Shown: one piece after another, positions 8,401 through 20,000 of the stretch
Position numbering within the stretch: position 1 is the stretch's first letter
Layout of the letters: each line of letters begins with the position of its first letter
Assembly: GCA_021292165.1 (NCBI GenBank)
Contig: CM037878.1
Location: forward strand, 237,365,546-237,429,545
DNA: 64,000 bases
Direction of reading: 5' to 3'
Source of the DNA: Shinisaurus crocodilurus
Lineage: Eukaryota; Chordata; Lepidosauria; Squamata; Shinisauridae
Translations under genes and position numbers: made by a program
The notes under the pieces: model-generated
What the model was told of the DNA's origin: nothing
The model's input: the letters and a program-made list of their open reading frames with translations, nothing else
Databases searched by the model: none

Positions 8401-11400
8401 AGGCCACGCCCTGCAATCAGCCCCACTTCCTGCAATCAATCAGCTGCAATCAGCCCCAGGTAGTTGCAGTCAGCAGGAGCTTCTGCTCAACAGAATGAGC
8501 TCTCAGGCCACGCCTTTCCCTTGCAGCACTTGTTGTTGTACTACTCCGCTGCCAAACTCCTGTTTGCTCTCCCTGTTCGCTCGCTCTGTTCGCTCGCTCT
8601 CTGGGAGCCTGCTTGCCTTTTCACAGTCCCAAAAACAGTCCCAAAAACAGCTGGAGCCTCTCTCCTGTTGTGCTCCTGCTCAGCTGGGAGTCAGGAACAG
8701 AATGAGCTCCCAGGCCACGCCCTGCAATCAGCCCCACTTCCTGCAATCAATCAGCTGCAATCAGCCCCAGGTAGTTGCAGTCAGCAGGAGCTTCTGCTCA
8801 ACAGAATGAGCTCTCAGGCCACGCCTTTCCCTTGCAGCACTTGTTGTTGTACTACTCCGCTGCCAAACTCCTGTTTGCTCTCCCTGTTCGCTCGCTCTGT
8901 TCGCTCGCTCTCTGGGAGCCTGCTTGCCTTTTCACAGTCCCAAAAACAGTCCCAAAAACAGCTGGAGCCTCTCTCCTGTTGTGCTCCTGCTCAGCTGGGA
9001 GTCAGGAACAGAATGAGCTCCCAGGCCACGCCCTGCAATCAGCCCCACTTCCTGCAATCAATCAGCTGCAATCAGCCCCAGGTAGTTGCAGTCAGCAGGA
9101 GCTTCTGCTCAACAGAATGAGCTCTCAGGCCACGCCTTTCCCTTGCAGCACTTGTTGTTGTACTACTCCGCTGCCAAACTCCTGTTTGCTCTCCCTGTTC
9201 GCTCGCTCTGTTCGCTCGCTCTCTGGGAGCCTGCTTGCCTTTTCACAGTCCCAAAAACAGTCCCAAAAACAGCTGGAGCCTCTCTCCTGTTGTGCTCCTG
9301 CTCAGCTGGGAGTCAGGAACAGAATGAGCTCCCAGGCATCGCCCTGCAATCAGCCCCACTTCCTGCAATCAATCAGCTGCAATCAGCCCCAGGTAGTTGC
9401 AGTCAGCAGGAGCTTCTGCTCAACAGAATGAGCTCTCAGGCCACGCCTTTCCCTTGCAGCACTTGTTGTTGTACTACTCCGCTGCCAAACTCCTGTTTGC
9501 TCTCCCTGTTCGCTCGCTCTGTTCGCTCGCTCTCTGGGAGCCTGCTTGCCTTTCACAGTCCCAAAAACAGTCCCAAAAACAGCTGGAGCCTCTCTCCTGT
9601 TGTGCTCCTGCTCAGCTGGGAGTCAGGAACAGAATGAGCTCCCAGGCCACGCCCTGCAATCAGCCCCACTTCCTGCAATCAATCAGCTGCAATCAGCCCC
9701 AGGTAGTTGCAGTCAGCAGGAGCTTCTGCTCAACAGAATGAGCTCTCAGGCCACGCCTTTCCCTTGCAGCACTTGTTGTTGTACTACTCCGCTGCCAAAC
9801 TCCTGTTTGCTCTCCCTGTTCGCTCGCTCTGTTCGCTCGCTCTCTGGGAGCCTGCTTGCCTTTTCACAGTCCCAAAAACAGTCCCAAAAACAGCTGGAGC
9901 CTCTCTCCTGTTGTGCTCCTGCTCAGCTGGGAGTCAGGAACAGAATGAGCTCCCAGGCCACGCCCTGCAATCAGCCCCACTTCCTGCAATCAATCAGCTG
10001 CAATCAGCCCCAGGTAGTTGCAGTCAGCAGGAGCTTCTGCTCAACAGAATGAGCTCTCAGGCCACGCCTTTCCCTTGCAGCACTTGTTGTTGTACTACTC
10101 CGCTGCCAAACTCCTGTTTGCTCTCCCTGTTCGCTCGCTCTGTTCGCTCGCTCTCTGGGAGCCTGCTTGCCTTTTCACAGTCCCAAAACAGTCCCAAAAA
10201 CAGCTGGAGCCTCTCTCCTGTTGTGCTCCTGCTCAGCTGGGAGTCAGGAACAGAATGAGCTCCAGGCCACGCCCTGCAATCAGCCCACTTCCTGCAATCA
10301 ATCAGCTGCAATCAGCCCCAGGTAGTTGCAGTCAGCAGGAGCTTCTGCTCAACAGAATGAGCTCTCAGGCCACGCCTTTCCCTTGCAGCACTTGTTGTTG
10401 TACTACTCCGCTGCCAAACTCCTGTTTGCTCTCCCTGTTCGCTCGCTCTGTTCGCTCGCTCTCTGGGAGCCTGCTTGCCTTTTCACAGTCCCAAAACAGT
10501 CCCAAAAACAGCTGGAGCCTCTCTCCTGTTGTGCTCCTGCTCAGCTGGGAGTCAGGAACAGAATGAGCTCCCAGGCCACGCCCTGCAATCAGCCCCACTT
10601 CCTGCAATCAATCAGCTGCAATCAGCCCCAGGTAGTTGCAGTCAGCAGGAGCTTCTGCTCAACAGAATGAGCTCTCAGGCCACGCCTTTCCCTTGCAGCA
10701 CTTGTTGTTGTTACTACTCCGCTGCCAAACTCCTGTTTGCTCTCCCTGTTCGCCTCGCTCTGTTCGCTCGCTCTCTGGGAGCCTGCTTGCCTTTTCACAG
10801 TCCCAAAAACAGTCCCAAAAACAGCTGGAGCCTCTCTCCTGTTGTGCTCCTGCTCAGCTGGGAGTCAGGAACAGAATGAGCTCCCAGGCCACGCCCTGCA
10901 ATCAGCCCCACTTCCTGCAATCAATCAGCTGCAATCAGCCCCAGGTAGTTGCAGTCAGCAGGAGCTTCTGCTCAACAGAATGAGCTCTCAGGCCACGCCT
11001 TTCCCTTGCAGCACTTGTTGTTGTACTACTCCGCTGCCAAACTCCTGTTTGCTCTCCCTGTTCGCTCGCTCTGTTCGCTCGCTCTCTGGGAGCCTGCTTG
11101 CCTTTTCACAGTCCCAAAAACAGTCCCAAAAACAGCTGGAGCCTCTCTCCTGTTGTGCTCCTGCTCAGCTGGGAGTCAGGAACAGAATGAGCTCCCAGGC
11201 CACGCCCTGCAATCAGCCCCACTTCCTGCAATCAATCAGCTGCAATCAGCCCCAGGTAGTTGCAGTCAGCAGGAGCTTCTGCTCAACAGAATGAGCTCTC
11301 AGGCCACGCCTTTCCCTTGCAGCACTTGTTGTTGTACTACTCCGCTGCCAAACTCCTGTTTGCTCTCCCTGTTCGCTCGCTCTGTTCGCTCGCTCTCTGG

Positions 11401-14400
11401 GAGCCTGCTTGCCTTTTCACAGTCCCAAAAACAGTCCCAAAAAACAGCTGGAGCCTCTCTCCTGTTGTGCTCCTGCTCAGCTGGGAGTCAGGAACAGAAT
11501 GAGCTCCCAGGCCACGCCCTGCAATCAGCCCCCACTTCCTGCAATCAATCAGCTGCAATCAGCCCCAGGTAGTTGCAGTCAGCAGGAGCTTCTGCTCAAC
11601 AGAATGAGCTCTCAGGCCAACGCCTTTCCCTTGCAGCACTTGTTGTTGTACTACTCCGCTGCCAAACTCCTGTTTGCTCTCCCTGTTCGCTCGCTCTGTT
11701 CGCTCGCTCTCTGGGAGCCTGCTTGCCTTTTCACAGTCCCAAAAACAGTCCCAAAAACAGCTGGAGCCTCTCTCCTGTTGTGCTCCTGCTCAGCTGGGAG
11801 TCAGGAACAGAATGAGCTCCCAGGCCACGCCCTGCAATCAGCCCCACTTCCTGCAATCAATCAGCTGCAATCAGCCCCAGGTAGTTGCAGTCAGCAGGAG
11901 CTTCTGCTCAACAGAATGAGCTCTCAGGCCACGCCTTTCCCTTGCAGCACTTGTTGTTGTACTACTCCGCTGCCAAACTCCTGTTTGCTCTCCCTGTTCG
12001 CTCGCTCTGTTCGCTCGCTCTCTGGGAGCCTGCTTGCCTTTCACAGTCCCAAAAACAGTCCCAAAAACAGCTGGAGCCTCTCTCCTGTTGTGCTCCTGCT
12101 CAGCTGGGAGTCAGGAACAGAATGAGCTCCCAGGCCACGCCCTGCAATCAGCACCCACTTCCTGCAATCAATCAGCTGCAATCAGCCCCAGGTAGTTGCA
12201 GTCAGCAGGAGCTTCTGCTCAACAGAATGAGCTCTCAGGCCACGCCTTTCCCCTTGCAGCACTTGTTGTTGTACTACTCCGCTGCCAAACTCCTGTTTGC
12301 TCTCCCTGTTCGCTCGCTCTGTTCGCTCGCTCTCTGGGAGCCTGCTTGCCTTTTCACAGTCCCAAAACAGTCCCAAAAACAGCTGGAGCCTCTCTCCTGT
12401 TGTGCTCCTGCTCAGCTGGGAGTCAGGAACAGAATGAGCTCCCAGGCCACGCCCTGCAATCAGCCCCACTTCCTGCAATCAATCAGCTGCAATCAGCCCC
12501 AGGTAGTTGCAGTCAGCAGGAGCTTCTGCTCAACAGATGAGCTCTCAGGCCACGCCTTTCCCTTGCAGCACTTGTTGTTGTACTACTCCGCTGCCAACTC
12601 CTGTTGCTCTCCCTGTTCGCTCGCTCTGTTTCGCTCCGCTCTCTGGGAGCCTGCTTGCCTTTTCACAGTCCCAAAAACGTCCCAAAAAACAGCTGGAGCC
12701 TCTCTCCTGTTGTGCTCCTGCTCAGCTGGGAGTCAGGAACAGAATGAGCTCCCAGGCCCACGCCCTTGCAATCAGCCCCACTTCCTGCAATCAATCAGCT
12801 GCAATCAGCCCCAGGTAGTTGCAGTCAGCAGGAGCTTCTGCTCAACAGAATGAGCTCTCAGGCCACGCCTTTCCCTTGCAGCACTTGTTGTTGTACTACT
12901 CCGCTGCCAAACTCATGTTTTGCTCTCCCTGTTCGCTCGCTCTGTTCGCTCGCTCTCTGGAGCCTGCTTGCCTTTTCACAGTCCCAAAAACAGTCCCAAA
13001 AACGCTGGAGCCTCTCTCCTGTGTGCTCCTGCTCAGCTGGGAGTCAGGAACAGAATGAGCTCCCAGGCCACGCCCTGCAATCAGCCCCACTTCCTGCAAT
13101 CAATCAGCTGCAATCCAGCCCCAGGTAGTTGCAGTCAGCAGGAGCTTCTGCTCAACAGAATGAGCTCTCAGGCCCCGCCTTTCCCTTGCAGCACTTGGTG
13201 TTGTACTACTCCGCTGCCAAACTCCTGTTTGCTCTCCCTGTTCGCTCGCTCTGTTCGCTCGCTCTCTGGGAGCCTGCTTGCCTTTTCACAGTCCCAAAAA
13301 CAGTCCCAAAAACAGCTGGAGCCTCTCTCCTGTTGTGCTCCTGCTCAGCTGGGAGTCAGGAACAGAATGAGCTCCCAGGCCACGCCCTGCAATCAGCCCC
13401 ACTTCCTGCAATCAATCAGCTGCAATCAGCCCCAGGTAGTTGCAGTCAGCAGGAGCTTCTGCTCAACAGAATGAGCTCTCAGGCCACGCCTTTCCCTTGC
13501 AGCACTTGTTGTACTACTCCGCTGCCAAACTCCTGTTTGCTCTCCCTGTTCGCTCGCTCTGTTCGCTCGCTCTCTGGGAGCCTGCTTGCCTTTTCACAGT
13601 CCCAAAAACAGTCCCAAAAACAGCTGGAGCCTCTCTCCTGTTGTGCTCCTGCTCAGCTGGGAGTCAGGAACAGAATGAGCTCCCAGGCCACGCCCTGCAA
13701 TCAGCCCCACTTCCTGCAATCAATCAGCTGCAATCAGCCCCAGGTAGTTGCAGTCAGCAGGAGCTTCTGCTCAACAGAATGAGCTCTCAGGCCACGCCTT
13801 TCCCTTGCAGCACTTGTTGTTGTACTACTCCGCTGCCAAACTCCTGTTTGCTCTCCCTGTTCGCTCGCTCTGTTCGCTCGCTCTGGGAGCCTGCTTGCCT
13901 TTTCACAGTCCCAAAAACAGTCCCAAAAACAGCTGGAGCCTCTCTCCTGTTGTGCTCCTGCTCAGCTGGGAGTCAGGAACAGAATGAGCTCCCAGGCCAC
14001 GCCCTGCAATCAGCCCCACTTCCTGCAATCAATCAGCTGCAATCAGCCCCAGGTAGTTGCAGTCAGCAGGAGCTTCTGCTCAACAGAATGAGCTCTCAGG
14101 CCACGCCTTTCCCTTGCAGCACTTGTTGTTGTACTCCGCTGCCAAACTCCTGTTTGCTCTCCCTGTTCGCTCGCTCTGTTCGCTCGCTCTCGGGAGCCTG
14201 CTTGCCTTTTCACAGTCCCAAAAACAGTCCAAAAACAGCTGGAGCCTCTCTCCTGTTGTGCTCCTGCTCAGCTGGGAGTCAGGAACAGAATGAGCTCCCA
14301 GGCCACGCCCTGCAATCAGCCCCACTTCCTGCAATCAATCAGCTGCAATCAGCCCCAGGTAGTTGCAGTCAGCAGGAGCTTCTGCTCAACAGAATGAGCT

Positions 14401-14622
14401 CTCAGGCCACGCCTTTCCCTTGCAGCACTTGTTGTTGTACTACTCCGCTGCCAAACTCCTGTTTTCTCCCTGTTCGCTCGCTCTGTTCGCTCGCTCTCTG
14501 GGAGCCTGCTTGCCTTTTCACAGTCCCAAAAACAGTCCCAAAAACAGCTGGAGCCTCTCTCTGTTGTGCTCCTGCTCAGCTGGGAGTCAGGAACAGAATG
14601 AGCTCCCAGCCCCTGCAATCCT
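5434..14622 (-). repeat. 311-bp tandem monomer array, about 29.5 units (CR1 5' region)
   Basis: Head-to-tail monomers repeat every 311 bp (5434, 5745 and so on), almost without change up to about 10,100. Each unit, on the plus strand, holds CCACGCCC (first unit 5606-5613) and a second CCACGCC (5710-5716), CACTTCCT (5626-5633), and three CAGCTG boxes (5539, 5572, 5643). The blocks 5589-5612 and 5693-5716 are near-duplicates, so the monomer itself contains an internal duplication. Short direct repeats also occur, such as GTTCGCTCGCTCT twice and CAGTCCCAAAAA twice. Read in the CR1 sense direction the array occupies the promoter position. From about 12,530 to the gap, single-base indels become frequent. 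Long open frames of about 218 codons occur on the plus strand but are by-products of the repeat. Confidence 0.92.
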
Positions 14623-14722
14623 NNNNNNNNNNNNNNNNNNNNNNNNNNNNNNNNNNNNNNNNNNNNNNNNNNNNNNNNNNNNNNNNNNNNNNNNNNNNNN
14701 NNNNNNNNNNNNNNNNNNNNNN
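14623..14722. other. Assembly gap (100 N)
   Basis: Exactly 100 N separate the degraded end of monomer array 1 from a CR1 fragment. The round number suggests a gap of unknown true size. The array may continue for many kilobases in it. Confidence 0.98.
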
Positions 14723-14800
14723 TTGCTTTTAGCATTCCTCGCTAACCTTAGCTCATTCTCAGCTTTAGCCTTCCTGACACTATTCCTGCAGTTCTGTGCT
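14723..14800 (-). pseudogene. CR1 ORF2 fragment at the gap edge (5'-truncated copy)
   Basis: These 78 bp are identical to 3080-3157 of CR1 copy 1 (ORF2, between the endonuclease and reverse transcriptase) and in the same orientation. The match stops sharply at 14800 where unrelated sequence begins. This is the expected 5' truncation point of another minus-strand CR1 insertion; its 3' portion, about 1.8 kb, would lie in the gap. Confidence 0.8.
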
Positions 14801-14990
14801 AAACGAAATCCCCCCCAAAAAAATTGTACAGAGATTTTTAATTTAAGTCGTACTACAGTACTTGTATTGCAAGACGTCGCTTGTATATCAAGTCAAAAAA
14901 ATTTAAATAAATCTTTAAAAATTTGTTTGTCTTGCAAAACGCTCTCAAACCAAGTTACTTGCAATCCAAGGTATTACTGTATATGCTGCA
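14801..14990. repeat. DNA-transposon-like end
   Basis: The segment carries repeated variants of a TTGCAAGAC/TTGCAATCCAAG motif and ends in a block whose reverse complement begins CAGTAATACCTTGGATTGCA. That style of terminus resembles Tc1/mariner-pogo (Tigger-like) elements in vertebrates. The left part is cut off by the CR1 fragment. Family assignment is tentative. Confidence 0.35.
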
Positions 14991-14999
14991 GCAGGTTTT

Positions 15000-16470
15000 T
15001 ATTTAATTTTCCTGATAAAGATATTCTTCAAAATACACATTATAAGTTTTGTTTTGTGTTTATAAGACTACAGATTGTAAATAAACATAGTGAAAGATAT
15101 AGATATACAGAGACAACATTTTCAAATGAATCAGCATGTTGCAAAATGGAGAAATGTTCAGAGTCTTATCTCCCCCATCCCTTTTTATTAATAAAATTAA
15201 TTTACATAGAAGTTAAAACATATATGCCATATTAAAAGAAACACCTCTGTCTAAGACAAAATCTGTTGACACACTGCAGAATATTACCCTCTGTATAGCG
15301 TTTAACAATTCAAAATCCAGTAACATAGAGTTCTTTATAAAAACAACAACTACTGGACTCCATATTTCATTAACACGTTCAAATTTCAGGATTTGCAGAA
15401 TGCCATCATTTTAATTAATAAAAGAATATTCACAATTTCCCCAGCGATTCTTGTATCAAAGCATCTCTTCACATTTCCAGTAATGAGCATAAACCTGTCT
15501 AGCAACCAATAGTGCATTTAATACTACCTCATATTTCATTCTAGGGACTATATCTGATATAAAAAGGGAAACCTATAAGTACATTAACATTAGTAAAGGG
15601 CAATTACAAAACATTGTAATCATTTTCAATACACTTGAGCTCTGCAACATGTCCACCACATGTGGGGGGGAAATCGAATTCATTTTTAGCACAGTACCAA
15701 CAGTTACTACCGGATCATAAGACACACTTACCGTATGGTACCAAAAAAAAATTAAAAAAATTTTTTTTAATCAGCTGTTCCGCGGGGAATCAGCTGAGAG
15801 GCAGGGATTCCCCACCCTGCCCAGGAGTCCTCCACTCTTCCAGACCAGCAGAGGAAGGTTAAAAAAAAAAATTAAATCAGCTGTTCTGCGGGAATCAGCT
15901 GAGAGGCAGGGGCTTGCCCCGCCCCGCACAGGAGCCCTCCGCTCTTCCCCAACCAGTTGGAGGCGCCCAGAGGTAAGTTTAATTTTTTTTTTTTTTTACT
16001 ATATTCGCTCCATAACCCGCACAGACATTTCCACCTAGTTTTTTTTGGGGGGGGGGAGTGCGTCTTATGGAGCGAAAAAATACGGTAGGTCTTGTCTAAT
16101 TTCAAAGGCATTAAATGCTATTGCATTTGCCATTTTTGTACAGTTCTCTCTAAACATTGAGCTCAAAATAAACTGACTTCCAGGTCCAAACGGGAAAGAC
16201 CAAATGTCTGGTAAAAAAATTCCCTTTGTAGACCTCTCCCCATTTTGATTGATAATGTTTTATACCTCCAGTATTAATGTGTATTAAGCTATAATATATT
16301 TCGGGGAAAGTCTTTATGCCTGAACTCAAGATCGGTTGTTGTTTTTTCAAAATCTGTTGGGTTCCTGAAAAGTAAATGTTGTGTTGACAGAAAGTTCTTT
16401 CTCTTGAGATACTGAAACAAAGGAAATTGAAATGGGGGACTCATTGGCATAACTCTTGGTAAGATAGTTG
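15000..16470 (-). pseudogene. L1-like LINE relic, ORF2 C-terminus and 3' UTR
   Basis: The minus strand has conceptual fragments reminiscent of the L1 ORF2 carboxyl end. These are a segment with FPLFQYLKRKNFLSTQHLLF near 16400, and further along a segment with NALLVARQVYAHYWK near 15500 followed by an Ile-Trp-x-Pro-like block near 15360. Stops and frameshifts interrupt all of them. The AT-rich part at 15000-15300 would be its 3' UTR. A MITE (15711-16087) is inserted in the middle. The recognition rests on weak protein resemblance, so another LINE clade is possible. Confidence 0.4.
15711..16087. mobile_element. MITE with ATAAGACxCAC termini and internal duplication
   Basis: The right end contains AGTGCGTCTTATGGAGCGAA followed by AAAAATACGGTA (16057-16087). 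The left end holds a diverged inverted counterpart (ATAAGACACACTTACCGTA, 15717-15735). A GC-rich internal block that includes AATCAGCTGTTC and AATCAGCTGAGAGGCAGG occurs twice (about 15769-15860 and 15873-15975). No coding frame is present. I infer a non-autonomous DNA transposon inserted in the L1-like relic. Confidence 0.5.
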
Positions 16471-16472
16471 TT

Positions 16473-17070
16473 GTTGAGATAGCTGAACAAATGTCAATGT
16501 ACTGGAAGAAGCAAAGACTACTAGTGTTGAAAAAATGATCCTTCAACGCCAACTTCAGTGGACCGGTCATGTTGTTCGAATGTCTGACTTCCGTCTCCCA
16601 AAGCAGTTACTTTATTCCCAACTCAAGGATGGAAACCAGAATATCGGTGGTCAATATAAGAGGTTTAAAGATGTTCTTAAGGCTAATCTAAAAAAATGCA
16701 ATATAAACATCAAAAACTGGGAAGCTCTGGCCCATGAACGATCTAACTGGAGGTTGGCCTTTCACAAAGTTTCTATGGACTTTGAAGAAGCCCGAGTGCA
16801 AGGTGAAAGGGAGAAACGTGCTAAGCGAAAAGCACGTCAAATGAATCCTTTACAGGACCATCTTCCATCTGGTAACCTGTGTCCTCACTGTGGGAAGCTG
16901 TGTGGATCTAGAATTGGCCTCCACAGTCACTTACGGACCCATCGCTAGAGTCTACACAATTTTTCTTTAGAATTTCCTCCTTTTACAATGTCCTTTTTGT
17001 AAATTTTTATCCTGGAAGACAATCTTACTCGGTCATGAGGCCTGATGATGATGATGATGATGATGATGAT
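16473..17070 (+). pseudogene. 3' end of a finger-bearing LINE, copy A (5'-truncated)
   Basis: An open stretch (16535-16948) gives 137 aa matching the C-terminus of the LINE at 21290-23330: QLQWTGHVVRM, then LPKQLLYSQLKDG, then a terminal C2H2-type finger CPHCGKLCG ending SHLRTHR. The finger is intact here, with both Cys and both His. Sequence similarity to copy B begins near 16473, so the copy is 5'-truncated. After the stop it has an AT-rich 3' UTR and ends in a (GAT)n run at about 17042-17070, which looks like the element's terminal repeat. The clade is uncertain; this domain order resembles Vingi/Ingi- or RTE-type LINEs. Confidence 0.65.
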
Positions 17071-20000
17071 ATTGTATGGACAGTTTCCAGTGGGGCTGCC
17101 CTGCCTCCACTGGTTCCATTGCACTCACAGCAATGACTGCTTGTGCAACAGGTAGTTCAGCAGAGTTTGCAGAAGGGGAGCTCTGCTGATCTTTCCCAAT
17201 CTGGAAATGGGCATTTCCATTCATTTCCGGGGTTATTTTTAGAAGCACGAAAGCCCTTGTGCAAGCAGTTGCTCTTGTGAGTTCACAGGCACAACAGGAT
17301 AACTAGCCAGGATGTTTTCCCCACAAATCAACATTTCCAGCTTGTCCATAGAGATTGAAATCTGGATCTCTAAGAACTGAAGCAAGTGGGGAGATTGAGG
17401 GTGAAATCTTACTGCAATTGTCCCATCTGGACAATAATGTATTAATTACAAAATTTTGGAACTTCACAAAGGGATGTTGTTTCTTCTTTGTTATTCAGAG
17501 GAAGGCATGCAGAGGGATTTTACATAAGGCTTGTTTGATGTTTTTAATTGCTGGATCAACTTCATCTTTTAGCCAGTATGCTTTGCAAGCAAGTTTAGAA
17601 GCATGGTAGTAGTAAAGCAGGAGATTGGTGATTCCACATCTTCCATTAGACCACGAGTCTTGTGCTGCTTTTAAGTTTACTCTAGCGTGGGGGATTTTTT
17701 TTTTTTAGCAGCCTTTGGGCACAGTCCTATGTATGTTTAGACCAAAAAAGTGCTACAACTCCTAGCATTCCCCAACCAACATGACCACCATCACCAAAAA
17801 AAAGAGAAAATGCATCATCAAAAAAGAGCACAAAAGAGGACACAGATGTGCATAAAATGTACGTGCTTATTCATATGTGTACTGGCTTGGCTTGATGCCC
17901 AAAGGGACTGGGAGCCTATAGTATGTGCCACTCACAGATGGTTTAGTGCAGGGTTGTACAACCTTTTCTGTGTAACCATCAGGTGTCTAATGGGGTGCCA
18001 GCAGCCACACGTGCACACATATATGCAAATACGCATGTACATATACACACATTCCTACACGCACACACACATCCCCCCCACCTCTCAGACATGGCTTTCT
18101 CTTGCTAGCGCTGTTATTGCTTTCCCACCTTTCTCTTTGTTTTTGCTGCCCTGCCCAGTGTTAGATGAGCCAAACAGAAAGCAGGACAACTACCCAGATT
18201 CTCTGATTTCCCTTTAATGTTATGGATCAATGGTGTTGCTGGTTTTTTGGTACCATTTATCAGACCACTGCTTACAACAGAGTTAAGCAGTTGTAAGTTT
18301 TCTGTTACATTTCTGAAATGTAACAGAAAACTTGCAGTGTTCTTCAGTTGATTTTAGGGTTCTTCGGTTATCTCCAGTGCACTTTGAATAAAGCCACAGA
18401 GACTGAGGCAGGAATGCCGTGTGAATGTATTCTAAGGGGGCCTCAAATGGCTTCTACACAGACCTGGCTGCTCAGAGAGAAAGCAAGTGAATCACATACA
18501 ATTCTCCGTTCACCAGAGTGAGCATTGTAATTTGTATTGATGAACACATGGGGAGAGGGGAACAAATCTATTTCCCAATGTTCAAACCAGCTTTACATCC
18601 TCCCTGGCCCACTTTCCATCCTTCACAGGGGAAAGTAATATGACTGCATTCTACATGCAGAGCTATAACTTCACTGGCCCACCATCTTCCAGAGCCCTGG
18701 CGTCATAGTACTATGGATGAAGCCAATACCTTGGACCTTCCTTCTGGTTTAGACAGAACTAAAGACTCGCGTCCTACCACTAAGCAGCTGACAGAACCTT
18801 AGAAGCATCCTGCACAAACAAGACACTCACTGTGAAGTTTTAGATCAAATTTTTCAGTGCCTCCCATAATGAAAGTGGTATCTGGTGATAGTATCACAGC
18901 CACTGTTTAAATTAGCCATTTTTAATATAAAAGTTCTAAAATTATTAACTTTCTCCCCAAAAGTGATATTTGATGGCAAAAGTAATATCCGTGTGCAGTA
19001 CTATTAAGTGATTCTTATGAAAAAAGCTGTATAAATCTGACAGAGCATAATAATTACACTGTCAGAAAATACACAATTCCATTTTCACAGAGCTGTCTAG
19101 ATCACTGGGTTTCAGTTTCAGAGACCGTTCATCAGCGCCGTAAGATTTATTTTGTCTCTAATTACTGTGTGGAAGGTGTTGTTATGGAAAACAATTCTAG
19201 AAAGTTAACCTTTACATGGTAAATCTCTCTTTTGTTTTCAACCAAGACTTGTGAGCTGATGCAGAACGCCCACTAGACAAAGTTGTCAAAGGATACAAAA
19301 GAGTTATCTGAACCTCATGCAATAAGCTTCTACAACAAACTGTGGACCTTGTGGAAGACGACAGTAATTGATACCAACCACAACTGCCCCATCAACTCCC
19401 TGAATGCACTCTGACCTTTCCTCAACACTGCAGAGTCTTGAAGGCTGGGAAAGAAATGCACAAACAAGAACGCAATCCTAAGGGACTGATGCTTTATAGG
19501 CAGAAGGCTTGGATCTCAGTGCCCTTTGTCTATCCTATCCTCTCCAGAGCCAGGCAGATGGGAGGGATGGCAAAGGCTTTTACAGCCTCCAGTTCCTCCA
19601 TTTTGTTTTAGAGCCAGATGGGCCTCTGAGCCCATCCAGCTCACTCGCTCCCCTGGGGTCACAGCTTGGAGATGGAGAGGCTTGTGGGTGTGGCATTTCC
19701 ATGTGATCTCCATTCCCTCCCAAGCCCCTGGCATGCCCCCTTTCAATGCCCCCTTTTAATTCTTCCCGACCTCCACTGAGGATGCTGTTTATGCCCTCAT
19801 AACTGTGGTGCTTTCTGTGGCAGCTGGAAAGTGGGGGAATCCCCACTCGGATTTCCCCTTCTGAGGCTGTAGCTGAATCTATGACCTTGGAAGGGGAAAT
19901 CCACTATATCCTATGGTCTTTACGATGCTCTCCTGGGGACGATCAGAATGCTCTGCTAGTGACTTCTGGAGCTCAAGGATCGAGAGAGCAAAAGACCCTC

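Larger units (their letters stand above)
1271..14622 (-). mobile_element. Full-length CR1 LINE, copy 1, with 5' tandem monomers
   Basis: This is a complete minus-strand CR1 non-LTR retrotransposon. Reading in its sense direction it contains the 311-bp monomer array (14622 down to 5434, cut by the assembly gap), an AT-rich leader (5433-5301), ORF1 (5300-4272), a 38-bp spacer, ORF2 (4233-1363) and a short 3' UTR. The 3' UTR ends in about three units of the CR1 hallmark repeat ATTCTATG (1274-1297, seen here as its reverse complement). Both ORFs are open. It was inserted into an older plus-strand CR1 whose left stub precedes it. Copy 2 (38577-59460) is the same element at a constant offset of 37303 through the ORF region, and I noticed only two base differences there (1444 and 1879), both synonymous. 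The intact ORFs and near-identity indicate very recent activity. Confidence 0.9.

Noticed and set aside
5559..14732. Many long overlapping plus-strand open frames (up to 430 codons, most 218) across the monomer array
   Set aside because: They repeat with the 311-bp period, start and stop at the same monomer positions, rotate frame because 311 is not a multiple of 3, and encode low-complexity Ser/Leu/Cys/Gln sequence without domains. They are antisense by-products of the repeat.
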